From contig NZ_JABUZG010000057.1 in NCBI RefSeq assembly GCF_014897815.1, positions 163,053 to 217,350 of the forward strand: a stretch of DNA of 54,298 nucleotides, in the 5' to 3' direction. The notes under the pieces were generated by a model. The model worked only from the letters and a program-made list of their open reading frames with translations. It was not told the origin of the DNA and ran no database searches. The position numbers were made by a program, and so were the translations under genes. Of the stretch, positions 8,950-18,009 are shown one piece after another; position 1 is the first letter of the stretch; every line of letters starts with the position of its first letter. The stretch comes from Psychrobacter sp. PG1. Its GTDB lineage: Bacteria; Pseudomonadota; Gammaproteobacteria; Pseudomonadales; Moraxellaceae.

Positions 8950-10311
8950 TTAGCCAATCCAGTTGAAGTACATGGCTAGATGTCCGAATGCCGCAGCCAA
9001 TAAAATACTGAGTACCACACGCTCAAACCAGATAATGACCATTTTGCCGACAGATAATGGTATTTCAGTGGCAAGCACACAAGGAATCATGGCAGAGAAA
9101 AACAACACGCTGCTAATAGAGATGACCCCTGCAACATAGCGAGTCAGTATATCAGCCTCACTGAGGAGCAGTGCTGGCAAGAACATTTCAGCCAATCCCG
9201 CTGACATACCTTTGGCGGCAACCAAAGGCTCTGGTAAGCCGCTAAGCCATGTGAATGGATAAAGAAGCAAGCCTAAAGCATCGAATACAGGCGTATACTT
9301 TGCTAATATCAATCCTGTCAAGCCAACCGCAATGATAGAAGGCACAATCGCCGCTGCCATCGTCAGCCCATCGCGAAAGTTAGACCATAAGATTTGTTTT
9401 AGGTCAGTGGCACGGCGTGAAGTGGACAAACCCAAATCAAATGCTGCCGCCAGACGTGTACCACGTTTATGGTCTAAAGCGGGACGTTCAACGCTATCAT
9501 CAACAAGGCTAATGGGTGGAATACGAGCAGTAATCGCAGTGACGATAAAGGTAATCACTAGCGTAGACCAAAAGAACAGATTCCAAAACTCCATCAGACC
9601 AAGCGTTTTGGCAACAATCACCATAAATGCCGCTGATACGGTCGAAAATCCAGTCGCAATGATAATGGCTTCGCGCGCTGAATATTGCTTTTGCAAGTAG
9701 ACACGATTAGTAATGAGCAGCCCGATAGAGTAGCTACCAACAAAGGATGCGACCGCATCAATCGCTGATGAACCTGGGGTTTTCCAGATAGGTTTCATGA
9801 TCGGCTGCATGAGCACACCGACCATCTCGAGCAAACCAAAACCCACCAAAAATGCTAAAATTAATGCCCCAAGCGGTACAATCATACCGACTGGTAATGC
9901 CAGTTTTTCAAACAAAAACGGCAGCATGTCGGCTTCCATCATAAAGGCAGGCGCTACGTCAGCAACATACATCACTGCCAGTATCAGACCAATGATTTTA
10001 AAAGCAGTCATAATCATGTAGGTGATGTTTTTACGCCATGAGCCGTCTATAAATGGCTTGCTTACCCCAAAGATCATCAATAAAAATAATAACGTCACAG
10101 ACAATGTATGCTGCTGATTGACCAGATAAGTTGCCCCATGATCGAACAAAATCGTGCTTTTCTCACCAATGGTAAATGGCACAAAAAACATGACCAAACC
10201 GATAGCACTAAAGACTATCAACTGCAGTAACGCTATAGATTTAGACAGTAGTGCTTCAGTTGGTGTCGCTGCTGCATCCTTGAGATTTAGTGTCGTATTT
10301 TGCTCAATCAT
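8950..10311 (-). CDS. YjiH-family membrane protein, putative histidine/urocanate carrier
   Basis: 453 aa integral membrane protein with about ten hydrophobic segments. Resembles the YjiH family with a nucleoside-recognition (Gate) domain. Typical pieces are VPFTIGEKSTILFDHG near the N-terminus, FVGSYSIGLLITNRVY in the middle, and ARYVAGVISISSVLFFSAMIPC-type helices near the end. YjiH members are poorly characterised. Its place between hutU and hutH argues for uptake of histidine or urocanate, in the position a HutT-type permease occupies elsewhere. That role is inferred from context only. A strong AAGGAGG precedes the ATG. Confidence 0.8.
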   Translation of the reverse strand: MIEQNTTLNLKDAAATPTEALLSKSIALLQLIVFSAIGLVMFFVPFTIGEKSTILFDHGATYLVNQQHTLSVTLLFLLMIFGVSKPFIDGSWRKNITYMIMTAFKIIGLILAVMYVADVAPAFMMEADMLPFLFEKLALPVGMIVPLGALILAFLVGFGLLEMVGVLMQPIMKPIWKTPGSSAIDAVASFVGSYSIGLLITNRVYLQKQYSAREAIIIATGFSTVSAAFMVIVAKTLGLMEFWNLFFWSTLVITFIVTAITARIPPISLVDDSVERPALDHKRGTRLAAAFDLGLSTSRRATDLKQILWSNFRDGLTMAAAIVPSIIAVGLTGLILAKYTPVFDALGLLLYPFTWLSGLPEPLVAAKGMSAGLAEMFLPALLLSEADILTRYVAGVISISSVLFFSAMIPCVLATEIPLSVGKMVIIWFERVVLSILLAAAFGHLAMYFNWIG

Positions 10312-10381
10312 ATTATCCTCCTTGATAAAATGTCGATGATATCCTTATGTCAAGTAATCACTTATAAGGATAAAGGGTATG

Positions 10382-12100
10382 CTACTTAACCATCGGCAGA
10401 TTTAGACCATAGTCTTTAGCTGTTTTGATCGCTAGCTCATAACCTGCATCCGCATGACGCATAACGCCTGAACCGCAATCGTTGACCAGCACTCGTGCCA
10501 AGCGTTTGGCTGCAGCATCAGTACCGTCTGCGACGATGACCATGCCTGAGTGCTGCGAGTAGCCCATGCCCACGCCGCCGCCATGATGCAGCGATACCCA
10601 AGTTGCGCCGCCTGCGACATTGAGCATACCATTCAATAATGCCCAATCAGATACCGCATCTGAACCATCTTTCATGCTTTCTGTTTCACGATTAGGGCTA
10701 GCCACTGAGCCTGTGTCTAAGTGATCACGGCCAATAACGATAGGGCCTTTTAGCTCGCCGTTTTTGACCATCTCATTGAATGCGAGCCCTGCTTTGTCAC
10801 GTTCACCCAATCCTAACCAGCAGATACGGGCAGGCAAACCCTGAAACTGAATGCGCTCTTTTGCCATATCTAACCAGCGATGGATATGTTGGTTTTCAGG
10901 GAACAGCTCTTTAATTTTTTGATCGGTTTTGTAGATGTCTTCTGGATCGCCTGATAATGCTACCCAGCGAAATGGGCCTTTACCTTGGCAAAACAGCGGA
11001 CGAATATATGCAGGGACAAAACCTGGGAAATTAAAGGCATCTTTAACGCCTTCATCAAAAGCCACCTGACGGATATTATTACCATAATCGGTCGTTGGAA
11101 TGTCCATTGCCTGCAAGTCTAGCATCGCCTGTACGTGTACGGCACAAGACTGAGCGGCAGCTTTGGTTAATGCTGCATGTTGCTCTGAATCTTCTTGGGC
11201 AGCTTTCCATGCTTCCACTGTCCAGCCACTTGGTAGATAGCCATTGATCAAGTCATGCGCTGAGGTTTGATCAGTGACCAAATCAGGCTTCATACCGCCA
11301 GCATTGGCGCGCTTGACCATCTCTGGCAATATATCTGCGGCATTACCAAGTAGGGCGATAGAGACCGCTTCACCTGCGTCGGTATGCTGTTTGATGAGCT
11401 CATAAGCATGGTCTAAGTCATCGGCTTGCTTATCGACATAACCAGTACGCAAGCGGAAATCGATACTAGATTGCTGACACTCGATGTTCAGTGAGGTTGC
11501 ACCTGCAAAAGTCGCGGCTAATGGCTGCGCACCGCCCATGCCGCCAAGACCCGCGGTCAAAATCCAACGTCCCGCCCAGCTACCGTCATAATGCTGACGA
11601 CCTGCTTCTACAAAGGTCTCATATGTACCTTGCACGATGCCTTGCGTGCCAATATAGATCCAGCTACCAGCTGTCATTTGACCATACATCATCAAGTCTT
11701 TGCGATCGAGCTCGTTAAAGTGCTCCCACGTCGCCCAGCGCGGCACAAGGTTAGAGTTTGCAATCAATACACGCGGGGCATTTTCGTGCGTTTGAAACAC
11801 GCCAACTGGTTTGCCAGATTGCACCAATAAGGTTTCATCGTCTTCCAATTCTTTCAATGACGCTAGGATTTGATCGTAGCTTTCCCAATTGCGGGCGGCG
11901 CGTCCGATACCACCGTAGACGACTAGGCTTTTAGGGTTTTCGGCCACATCAGGATGCAAATTGTTTTGCAGCATACGATAAGGGGCTTCGGTCAGCCAGC
12001 TTTTGCAATGTAATGTGCTGCCAGTGGGCGCTGCGATTTCGCGGCTCTCATCACGGCGAGTCAGCTTAGTCTCTTTATTGGTTCCATGGTCAGTAGTCAT
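10382..12100 (-). CDS. hutU: Urocanate hydratase
   Basis: 572 aa from the ATG at 12100. The in-frame ATG at 12106 is only two bases from the AAGG, while 12100 has an 8-base spacing. Converts urocanate to 4-imidazolone-5-propionate using tightly bound NAD as electrophile. Visible landmarks are [15 protein letters not shown], the NAD-binding glycine cluster [12 protein letters not shown], and the active-site cysteine segment [17 protein letters not shown]. Near the C-terminus is [17 protein letters not shown]. Length is about 15 residues over the standard 555-560. It is the promoter-proximal gene of the hut operon and lies across a 304-base divergent region from hutC. Confidence 0.97.
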   Translation of the reverse strand: MTTDHGTNKETKLTRRDESREIAAPTGSTLHCKSWLTEAPYRMLQNNLHPDVAENPKSLVVYGGIGRAARNWESYDQILASLKELEDDETLLVQSGKPVGVFQTHENAPRVLIANSNLVPRWATWEHFNELDRKDLMMYGQMTAGSWIYIGTQGIVQGTYETFVEAGRQHYDGSWAGRWILTAGLGGMGGAQPLAATFAGATSLNIECQQSSIDFRLRTGYVDKQADDLDHAYELIKQHTDAGEAVSIALLGNAADILPEMVKRANAGGMKPDLVTDQTSAHDLINGYLPSGWTVEAWKAAQEDSEQHAALTKAAAQSCAVHVQAMLDLQAMDIPTTDYGNNIRQVAFDEGVKDAFNFPGFVPAYIRPLFCQGKGPFRWVALSGDPEDIYKTDQKIKELFPENQHIHRWLDMAKERIQFQGLPARICWLGLGERDKAGLAFNEMVKNGELKGPIVIGRDHLDTGSVASPNRETESMKDGSDAVSDWALLNGMLNVAGGATWVSLHHGGGVGMGYSQHSGMVIVADGTDAAAKRLARVLVNDCGSGVMRHADAGYELAIKTAKDYGLNLPMVK

Positions 12101-12222
12101 TATCATATCCTTGTGATATCTGTTAAGACGATAAAGTAATCAAAGTAAGTGTTTTACAGTCAGTCTATAAATTCAGCGAAATATCGATTAGATGACGCAG
12201 ATTTTTTAGCACTGTCGTAAAG

Positions 12223-12234
12223 TTGTATATACAA
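12223..12234. promoter_or_regulatory. Probable HutC operator, palindrome TTGTATATACAA
   Basis: A perfect 12-base palindrome between the divergent hutU and hutC genes, 123 bases from the hutU start and 171 from the hutC start. HutC-type GntR repressors in pseudomonads bind TGTATATACA-like sites and release on urocanate. A single copy in the hut divergent region fits repression of the operon and of hutC itself. Operator identity is inferred. Confidence 0.75.
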
Positions 12235-12404
12235 ATTATCAAAGATACTTTTTTCATGCAAGCAGTTTTTGTTAAATGACTCAATTATTTTTGTGAGGGT
12301 TTTGGTAGATAGATAAATGTCACAGTGTTTTGCCAAGGTTCATGACGTTATCTCGTGATATTATGGCGCTAATCTTATTGGTGAATTAACGGTTAAACAC
12401 GGAC

Positions 12405-13190
12405 ATGATAAAGACGATTCCGGCATATCAGCGGATTAAAAACGCCATATTAGACAATATTCACTCGGGTAAATGGCAAGCGGGCAATTCAATTTCTACA
12501 GAAATGGCGTTGGCAAAAGAATTTGGCGTATCGCGTATGACGGTCAATCGCGCCCTAAAAGAACTGAGCGAAGAGCGAGTGCTAGAGCGCCGGCAAGGAT
12601 CGGGGACGTTTGTCGCCCAGCAGCAGTTCAATCATACCTTTGTAGAAGTGCGCAATATCGCGCAGGATTTAAAATCTGCCAATCGCGATTATCAGGCGCA
12701 AGTGGTGAGTAAACGCATACTTACAGCTGCGATGTTAGACGATGAATTACGGCGTAAATTTGATATTAATAAAGTAGCTGTGTCTTCTAACACAAACGCT
12801 GATACAACCGTGATGGATGACAGTACTGGCGCAGATAGTAGTAGCGACGTTGCTGTTTTATACGAGGTAAAAATCATTCACTTTGCAGATGGTCAGCCCA
12901 TACAGTTCGAAGAGCGCTGGGTGGATGCGCAAAAGGTGCCAGAATTTATTGAGCAGGATTTTAGTGTGGTCAATACCAGTGATTATCTCATTGCCAAAAG
13001 TCCACTAGAGCGTGGTAGCTATACCATTCGTGCACTAGCGGCACCAGATGAGATTGCCGCGCTACTGCAAATCGCACCGCAATCGCCGACATTGGTATTG
13101 CGTCGTCAGACGTATTCAGCAGGTCGAGTATTGACCTTTGTGAAGATGTGGCATGCAGGCGATCGTTATCAATTCTCCGGTGAATTATAA
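12405..13190 (+). CDS. hutC: GntR-family histidine-utilisation repressor
   Basis: 261 aa. The N-terminal ~70 residues are a GntR winged helix: PAYQRIKNAILDNIHSGKW, then EFGVSRMTVNRALKELSEE and RRQGSGTFVA. The C-terminal UTRA effector domain ends FEERWVDAQKVPEF and LVLRRQTYSAGRVLTFVKMWH. HutC proteins repress hut genes until urocanate binds. There is an unusual low-complexity Asn/Thr/Asp/Ser stretch (~residues 122-146, VSSNTNADTTVMDDSTGADS) inside the UTRA domain, lengthening it by about 20 residues. The gene is transcribed divergently from hutU. The ribosome-binding site is weak (ACGG). Confidence 0.93.
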   Translation: MIKTIPAYQRIKNAILDNIHSGKWQAGNSISTEMALAKEFGVSRMTVNRALKELSEERVLERRQGSGTFVAQQQFNHTFVEVRNIAQDLKSANRDYQAQVVSKRILTAAMLDDELRRKFDINKVAVSSNTNADTTVMDDSTGADSSSDVAVLYEVKIIHFADGQPIQFEERWVDAQKVPEFIEQDFSVVNTSDYLIAKSPLERGSYTIRALAAPDEIAALLQIAPQSPTLVLRRQTYSAGRVLTFVKMWHAGDRYQFSGEL

Positions 13191-13504
13191 TAGTCTTACG
13201 CATGCTCACTGTTTTTGTACGTTTATTCTTTCTGAAGTGCGCTAGTATATCAATGAATGGCTATTTAATTGGCAATAATAACGTTAATATCTGCCTAAAA
13301 AATGCCCAAAAATTCAAAGATAATATAGAAACAGTATTGAAAAATATGCTGATCATCCTCAAATCGAGCAGCCAAAGCTAAATAATGCGGCGCAAATACT
13401 TTATTATAGTATTTGCCTGTGCTGGTCCTATCCTTATTTGTTGCTATGGTTTTATTGGCACGATACCTTTTTGCATTATTCATTCACTCTTATAAGGACG
13501 TCTT
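13191..13504 (+). other. Intergenic region upstream of the cystine ABC operon
   Basis: 314 bases with no credible gene. It holds a perfect 9-bp inverted repeat at 13392-13416 about 90 bases before the binding-protein gene, and an AAGGA ribosome-binding site at its end. Nothing else is recognised. Confidence 0.6.
13392..13416. promoter_or_regulatory. Inverted repeat GCAAATACT-N7-AGTATTTGC
   Basis: Perfect 9-base arms separated by TTATTAT, lying in the promoter-sized gap before the ABC importer operon. The symmetry and A+T-rich spacer suit an operator for a dimeric regulator; a hairpin is also possible. The regulator is unknown. Confidence 0.45.
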
Positions 13505-14341
13505 ATGAAACGTCGTACTCTTTTAGCACTTGCCGCCAGTACTATGCTACTTGCCGCTTGTGGTCAGTCTACTACCAATGAAGCAGAAACCAATGCGACA
13601 GACAGTGCCGCGACGGGTGGCTCTGATTTGCTGCAACGTATCAATAATGGTGGCACCATCAACGTCGGTACAGAGGGTACTTATCCGCCATTCACTTATC
13701 ATGATGAGAGTGGCAAGCTAACTGGCTATGATGTCGAAGTGACACGTGCGGTTGCGGATAAACTAGGCGTAGACGTTGAATTTAAAGAGACCCAGTGGGA
13801 TGCTATGTTGGCAGGTCTTGACTCAAAACGCTTCGATATGGTGGCCAATCAAGTAAGCTTGACCACGCCTGAGCGTTTGGCTAAGTATGACAAAGCCATG
13901 CCATATAGCTGGTCGGGCGCGGTTGTACTAGCACCGACTGATGACAATCGTTATAGCTCGTGGGAAGGTTTAAAAGGTCTGCGTACTGCGCAATCACTAA
14001 GCAGCAACTATGGCGAGCTTGCAGAACGCTACGGCGCAGAAATCGTCCCTGTCGATGGTATGGCGCAAGCGATTCAACTGGTTAAGCAAGAACGTGCTGA
14101 CTTCACGATGAATGACAATCTGGCAGTATTGGATTATCTCAAAAAATTCCCAGATGCAGCACTTGAGATCAAACTGACAGCGCCTGCGAGTGAGCAGACT
14201 GGTTCAGGTTTAGTACTCATCAAAGGGGATGACGCTGTGGTGGCAAAATTGAATGAAGCAATGGCCGCATTAGCAGCCGATGGGACGCTGACCAAGCTTA
14301 GCGAAGAGTTCTTTGGTGCTGATATAAGTCAACAAAAATAA
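13505..14341 (+). CDS. Cystine-type amino-acid ABC transporter, binding lipoprotein
   Basis: 278 aa. A lipoprotein signal ([18 protein letters not shown]) places the lipidated cysteine at C19. It is followed by a ~20-residue Thr/Asn/Ala linker and a family-3 solute-binding domain. [35 protein letters not shown] and '[18 protein letters not shown]' closely follow the pattern of the L-cystine-binding FliY/TcyJ proteins. The C-terminus '[17 protein letters not shown]' also fits. Cystine is the best guess for substrate, though related polar amino acids cannot be excluded. The stop codon shares a base with the permease ATG (TAATG), so the two genes are translationally coupled. Confidence 0.88.
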   Translation: MKRRTLLALAASTMLLAACGQSTTNEAETNATDSAATGGSDLLQRINNGGTINVGTEGTYPPFTYHDESGKLTGYDVEVTRAVADKLGVDVEFKETQWDAMLAGLDSKRFDMVANQVSLTTPERLAKYDKAMPYSWSGAVVLAPTDDNRYSSWEGLKGLRTAQSLSSNYGELAERYGAEIVPVDGMAQAIQLVKQERADFTMNDNLAVLDYLKKFPDAALEIKLTAPASEQTGSGLVLIKGDDAVVAKLNEAMAALAADGTLTKLSEEFFGADISQQK

Positions 14342-15078
14342 TGCTAGCGTCTATCACGTCAATGCTAGCTGAGTTACTGGCACTACTACCATTTATGGAT
14401 CCTGCGCGGGCGCAAATTGTCATCAATTCATTTTGGCCAATGCTTAAAGGCGGTATTTATTATTCGATACCGCTGGCGTTGATCTCATTTGCGATTGGTA
14501 TGGCTATTGCGCTGATAGTGGCGCTGATTCGTATCGTACCGCGTGCTGGCTGGTTCCATGAAATCATATACAGACTTGCGCGTATTTATGTGTCCGCCAT
14601 TCGCGGGACACCAATGCTGGTTCAGCTATTTATTATTTTCTATGGTTTGCCAAGTATCGGGGTAAAGCTTGATCCTTTTCCCTCAGCGATTATTGCCTTT
14701 TCGCTCAATATTGGCGCGTATGCATCGGAGACGGTGCGTGCCTCTATTTTGTCGATTCCAAAAGGGCAGTGGGAAGCAGGCTCGACCGTAGGCTTGACGT
14801 ATCTACAAACCTTTCGCCACGTGATTTTGCCGCAAGCACTTCGGGTGTCAGTACCCCCGTTATCCAATACCTTTATTAGCCTAGTAAAAGACACCTCTTT
14901 GGCGTCATTGGTATTGGTGACTGAGCTATTTAAGCAGGCGCAAATCATCACGGCACGTAACTATGAATTTATGTTGGTCTACACCGAAGCGGCGATTATT
15001 TATTGGGGTATTTGTCTGTTCTTAACCTTTATTCAAGGTAAGCTTGAAACCAGACTCGATCGCTACGTGGCGAAATAA
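14341..15078 (+). CDS. Cystine-type amino-acid ABC transporter, permease
   Basis: 245 aa inner-membrane permease of the HisMQ/TcyB-TcyL class, with about five transmembrane helices. The ATPase-coupling (EAA) loop is visible as [20 protein letters not shown] followed by [19 protein letters not shown]. The helix '[19 protein letters not shown]' is typical of polar amino-acid permeases. The gene begins on the last base of the binding-protein stop codon. Only one permease gene is present, as in cystine systems where a homodimer forms the channel. Confidence 0.92.
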   Translation: MLASITSMLAELLALLPFMDPARAQIVINSFWPMLKGGIYYSIPLALISFAIGMAIALIVALIRIVPRAGWFHEIIYRLARIYVSAIRGTPMLVQLFIIFYGLPSIGVKLDPFPSAIIAFSLNIGAYASETVRASILSIPKGQWEAGSTVGLTYLQTFRHVILPQALRVSVPPLSNTFISLVKDTSLASLVLVTELFKQAQIITARNYEFMLVYTEAAIIYWGICLFLTFIQGKLETRLDRYVAK

Positions 15079-15169
15079 ACCCTTGATAATGGGGGCAGTA
15101 TAGGATGGTAATACCGCGTTGATAAGCGTGTGCTATTAGCAAACAGATATCAGTACAACAGGAAGCTTT

Positions 15170-15913
15170 ATGATTCAAGTCACTAATATTAACAAAGCTT
15201 TTGGTGGCAATCAAGTGCTTAAAGGCATCGACTTGACCATCGAAAAAGGCAAGGTAGTGGTGATATTAGGACCGTCAGGGTCTGGTAAAACCACTTTTTT
15301 ACGTTGTTTGAATGCGCTGGAAATTCCTGATCAAGGCATCATTGCTTTTGATGATGGTAGTTTAACGGTTGATTTTGCTACCAAGCCCAAGAAGAAAACG
15401 TTGCTGGCGTTGCAGCGTAAATCAGGCATGGTATTTCAATCGTATAACTTGTTTCCACATAAGACCGCGATTGAGAATTTAATGCTTGGGCCGACGGTAG
15501 TGCAAGGGCAAACTAAGGCGCAAGCCCGCGAACAGGCACTGGCATTACTTGATAAAGTAGGCTTATCGGATAAGGCAGATCTGTATCCGTTTCAGCTATC
15601 TGGTGGTCAGCAGCAGCGTATCGGCATTGCTCGTGCACTGGCTATCGAGCCGTCATTATTATTATTTGATGAGCCAACGTCTGCGCTCGATCCTGAATTG
15701 GTACAAGATGTACTGGGCACGATGAAGCAACTGGCATCTGAAGGCTGGACGATGGTCGTTGTGACTCATGAGATTAAATTTGCTCGTGATGTGGCGGATC
15801 ATGTGGTGTTAATTGAGGATGGTCATGTGGTCGAAGAAGGTAGCGCTAAGCAGATGTTTGAAGTGTCTACTCATCCACGTACGCAGGCCTTTTTGCAGCG
15901 TATTGAACAATAA
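15170..15913 (+). CDS. Cystine-type amino-acid ABC transporter, ATP-binding protein
   Basis: 247 aa. Walker A GPSGSGKTT, Q-loop VFQSYNLFPHKT, signature LSGGQQQRIGIARAL, Walker B LLLFDEPTSALDPE and switch VVVTHEIKFARDVA are all intact. The insert after strand 3 (DFATKPKKKTLLALQRKSGM) resembles that of the Bacillus TcyC/TcyN cystine ATPases. It energises the permease encoded 91 bases upstream, and the three genes read as one operon ending at a strong terminator. AGGAAG precedes the ATG. Confidence 0.93.
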   Translation: MIQVTNINKAFGGNQVLKGIDLTIEKGKVVVILGPSGSGKTTFLRCLNALEIPDQGIIAFDDGSLTVDFATKPKKKTLLALQRKSGMVFQSYNLFPHKTAIENLMLGPTVVQGQTKAQAREQALALLDKVGLSDKADLYPFQLSGGQQQRIGIARALAIEPSLLLFDEPTSALDPELVQDVLGTMKQLASEGWTMVVVTHEIKFARDVADHVVLIEDGHVVEEGSAKQMFEVSTHPRTQAFLQRIEQ

Positions 15914-15987
15914 TATCATCAAGACAGTCCAAGTTGTTTAGCAACTGTCTATGGTGTCAATGCTTTGCTCTAAAGTAACGTTCCAAT

Positions 15988-16028
15988 AAAAAAATCTCCA
16001 GCTATTAATTATAGTTGGGGATTTTTTT
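15988..16028. terminator. Bidirectional terminator after the ABC operon
   Basis: A7, stem AATCTCCAGCTAT / ATAGTTGGGGATT with wobble pairs, T7. It serves the ABC operon on plus and the EamA gene on minus, which converge here. Confidence 0.85.
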
Positions 16029-16077
16029 CGTTTGATAATACAGATATAAAACTATTTAAAATAATCAAAAGTCACCA

Positions 16078-17025
16078 CTAAATTCTTTGTCGTCTTTTTA
16101 GCCAGCGTGGTACGCGAGTGGCAGTACCGTTTAATATGGCATTAAATAAAGCTGCCAGTAAGATTAATACCACGCCCACATATTGAATCCAAGATAAGGA
16201 TTGATGCAGTAATAGTATGGCAAGGGCAATGGCAGTCAATGGCTCAAAAATCGTAAATACTGATGCACGAGTGGCAGGTAGTTTCTCTAACGCTTTCATA
16301 TAAAGGGCAAAGGGCACGACGGTTCCAATTAAAGACAACCCCAAGGCATAGCCCCAAGTATGTAAAGGTAAGCTCAATAACCGCCCATAGGTTTGATAGG
16401 TTTCAGGTAATAATAGCAGTACACCAGCACTGATGATAATAGAGGTAAAAAACACCAAAGGCGCAGGGTGAGCATCGTGCATCGCGCGCTTGCCCAGTAC
16501 CCCGTATAAGGAATAACAGACGCCTGCTAGCAGTCCTAATAGGATGCCCCCATTGACTTGCGCTTGCTCACCAAGCATCGTCAATCCAACACCAAATACC
16601 GCCATGAGCGCCAGTAATGCCGACTGGCGAGTGATAGATTCATCAAGCAAGAATGCCGAAAACAATAAGCTAAATACAGGCGCAGTATAAAGCAAGGCAA
16701 CCGCAGGCCCAGCACCGACATAGATCACAGCAAAAAAGTAGCATACCGACATACAAAGTACGCCAATCAAAGACTGCAATGCCAGTCCAAGCCACTGCTT
16801 TCGACGAAGCTTGATAAGATGCGGCCATAGTTTTGGTAGCATGACAAGAATAAGAAAAGCCGCGGTCACGATACGTAAGATCGTAATCTGCCAACCACTA
16901 AAGCCGATTTGATTGAGGTAGGTCGAAAATATCCCCAAGGTACCCCAGCAGACCGCCGCCGTGATGATTTGAATGGTGCCTATCCATGACTGCTGTGCTG
17001 ACATTACGCCATCGGTATTTGCCAT
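16078..17025 (-). CDS. EamA-family (DMT) transporter
   Basis: 315 aa inner-membrane protein with ten predicted helices in two repeated EamA halves. The first half has CWGTLGIFSTYLNQIGFSGW and ends FLLDESITRQSALLA. The second has CYSLYGVLGKRAMHD, SLIGTVVPFALYMKALEKLP and ASVFTIFEPLTAIALAILLL. DMT proteins usually export amino acids or other metabolites; the substrate cannot be read from the sequence. A short basic tail (RVPRWLKRRQRI) ends the protein. It is a single gene between the cystine importer and the trp genes, without evident linkage to either. Confidence 0.9.
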   Translation of the reverse strand: MANTDGVMSAQQSWIGTIQIITAAVCWGTLGIFSTYLNQIGFSGWQITILRIVTAAFLILVMLPKLWPHLIKLRRKQWLGLALQSLIGVLCMSVCYFFAVIYVGAGPAVALLYTAPVFSLLFSAFLLDESITRQSALLALMAVFGVGLTMLGEQAQVNGGILLGLLAGVCYSLYGVLGKRAMHDAHPAPLVFFTSIIISAGVLLLLPETYQTYGRLLSLPLHTWGYALGLSLIGTVVPFALYMKALEKLPATRASVFTIFEPLTAIALAILLLHQSLSWIQYVGVVLILLAALFNAILNGTATRVPRWLKRRQRI

Positions 17026-17328
17026 ATCGCTCTCTATTTTTATGTGATATCAAAACCCATGCTTAAACTCAAAAACTCAAAAACTCAAACTATTCAAATC
17101 TTTTGGCTAATGGCATCATACAATACTGGAATAAGAAAAAGACAACCCGAGTAAGGGCTGTCTTTTGTTTGTTTTTTCAGTCTATCATTAAAGCGTTAAT
17201 TAAGTTCGAACACAAGTCAGTTAGACATAAAATTCAATTTATTTGAGTTAGAGGTACGCTTGTTTATGGCTTATGTCTTTAGCTTATCACCCTTTGGTGC
17301 TATATCCCCCAAACTTAAGCATCATGAC
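17026..17328. other. Intergenic region between trpG and the EamA gene
   Basis: 303 bases. It contains three tandem copies of AAACTCAA (17065-17088) just upstream of the EamA gene and the terminator at 17136-17166. No gene is seen. Confidence 0.6.
17136..17166 (-). terminator. Terminator of the trp operon
   Basis: Stem AAAGACAACCC / GGGCTGTCTTT with a T-run on the minus strand, about 160 bases past the trpG stop codon. Confidence 0.75.
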
Positions 17329-17976
17329 TTACAACTGTAGTAAAAAATTCGTCAGCAAGCGTTTGGCACCTTCCGTCGCAAATGACTCTGGGTGAAACTG
17401 CACACCTTGAATGGGATAGTCTTTATGCTGTAGTCCCATAATCTCCTCACCTGCTAGCGCAGATTCGGTTAGGCTGAACTCAGCATGAGCATTATTGGCG
17501 ACGACAGCTGTGACAGCCAAGCAATCTGGTAAGGTGTCTGCTTTTACCATCAATGAGTGGTAGCGCATAATTTCAATCTCTTGTGGCAAGCCTTGATAGA
17601 CACCCGCGCCATCATGGCGAATCGATGAGACCTTACCATGCATCGGCACGCTTGCCCGTACCACGTCGCCGCCGAACACATGCGCGATGCCTTGCATACC
17701 TAAGCAGACACCTAGTAGCGGCGTCGTCTTACCCATGACTTCAATTACTTCGGCACAAATACCGAAGTAGGCAGGGTCGTCAGGAGCGCCAGGGCCCGGT
17801 GAAATGATAATGCGGTCAAGATTCATGGCCTGTACATCTGCTAACGTTATCTCATTATTACGTTTAACAATGACGTTTGTGGCTTTATCGCCGTCCATCG
17901 TCTGCAAAATCTCGCCGATATATTGGTAAAGATTAAAGGTAAAGGAGTCGTAGTTATCTATAATTAAAACATTCAT
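17329..17976 (-). CDS. trpG: Anthranilate synthase component II (glutamine amidotransferase)
   Basis: 215 aa class-I glutamine amidotransferase supplying ammonia to TrpE. DNYDSFTFNLYQYIGE opens the protein. SPGPGAPDDP, the catalytic-cysteine motif LLGVCLGMQGIAHVFGG and the His/Glu pair in GVQFHPESFATEGAK are intact. TrpG and PabA are nearly identical in sequence, so the subunit could also serve folate synthesis; the adjacent trpE and trpR argue for tryptophan. Slightly longer than the usual ~190-200 aa because of an insert at residues ~22-36 (EILQTMDGDKATNV). It lies 33 bases after trpE. Confidence 0.92.
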   Translation of the reverse strand: MNVLIIDNYDSFTFNLYQYIGEILQTMDGDKATNVIVKRNNEITLADVQAMNLDRIIISPGPGAPDDPAYFGICAEVIEVMGKTTPLLGVCLGMQGIAHVFGGDVVRASVPMHGKVSSIRHDGAGVYQGLPQEIEIMRYHSLMVKADTLPDCLAVTAVVANNAHAEFSLTESALAGEEIMGLQHKDYPIQGVQFHPESFATEGAKRLLTNFLLQL

Positions 17977-18009
17977 GGGTTATCAACTCTTTGGCAAAAT
18001 ATAAACAAT

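Noticed and set aside
9332..9700. 122-codon plus-strand frame within the YjiH-family gene
   Set aside because: Antisense shadow of a well-formed membrane-protein gene with no independent support.
17065..17088. Three tandem AAACTCAA units as a CRISPR or phase-variable tract
   Set aside because: Only three 8-base units, non-coding, no spacers; too short for either interpretation.
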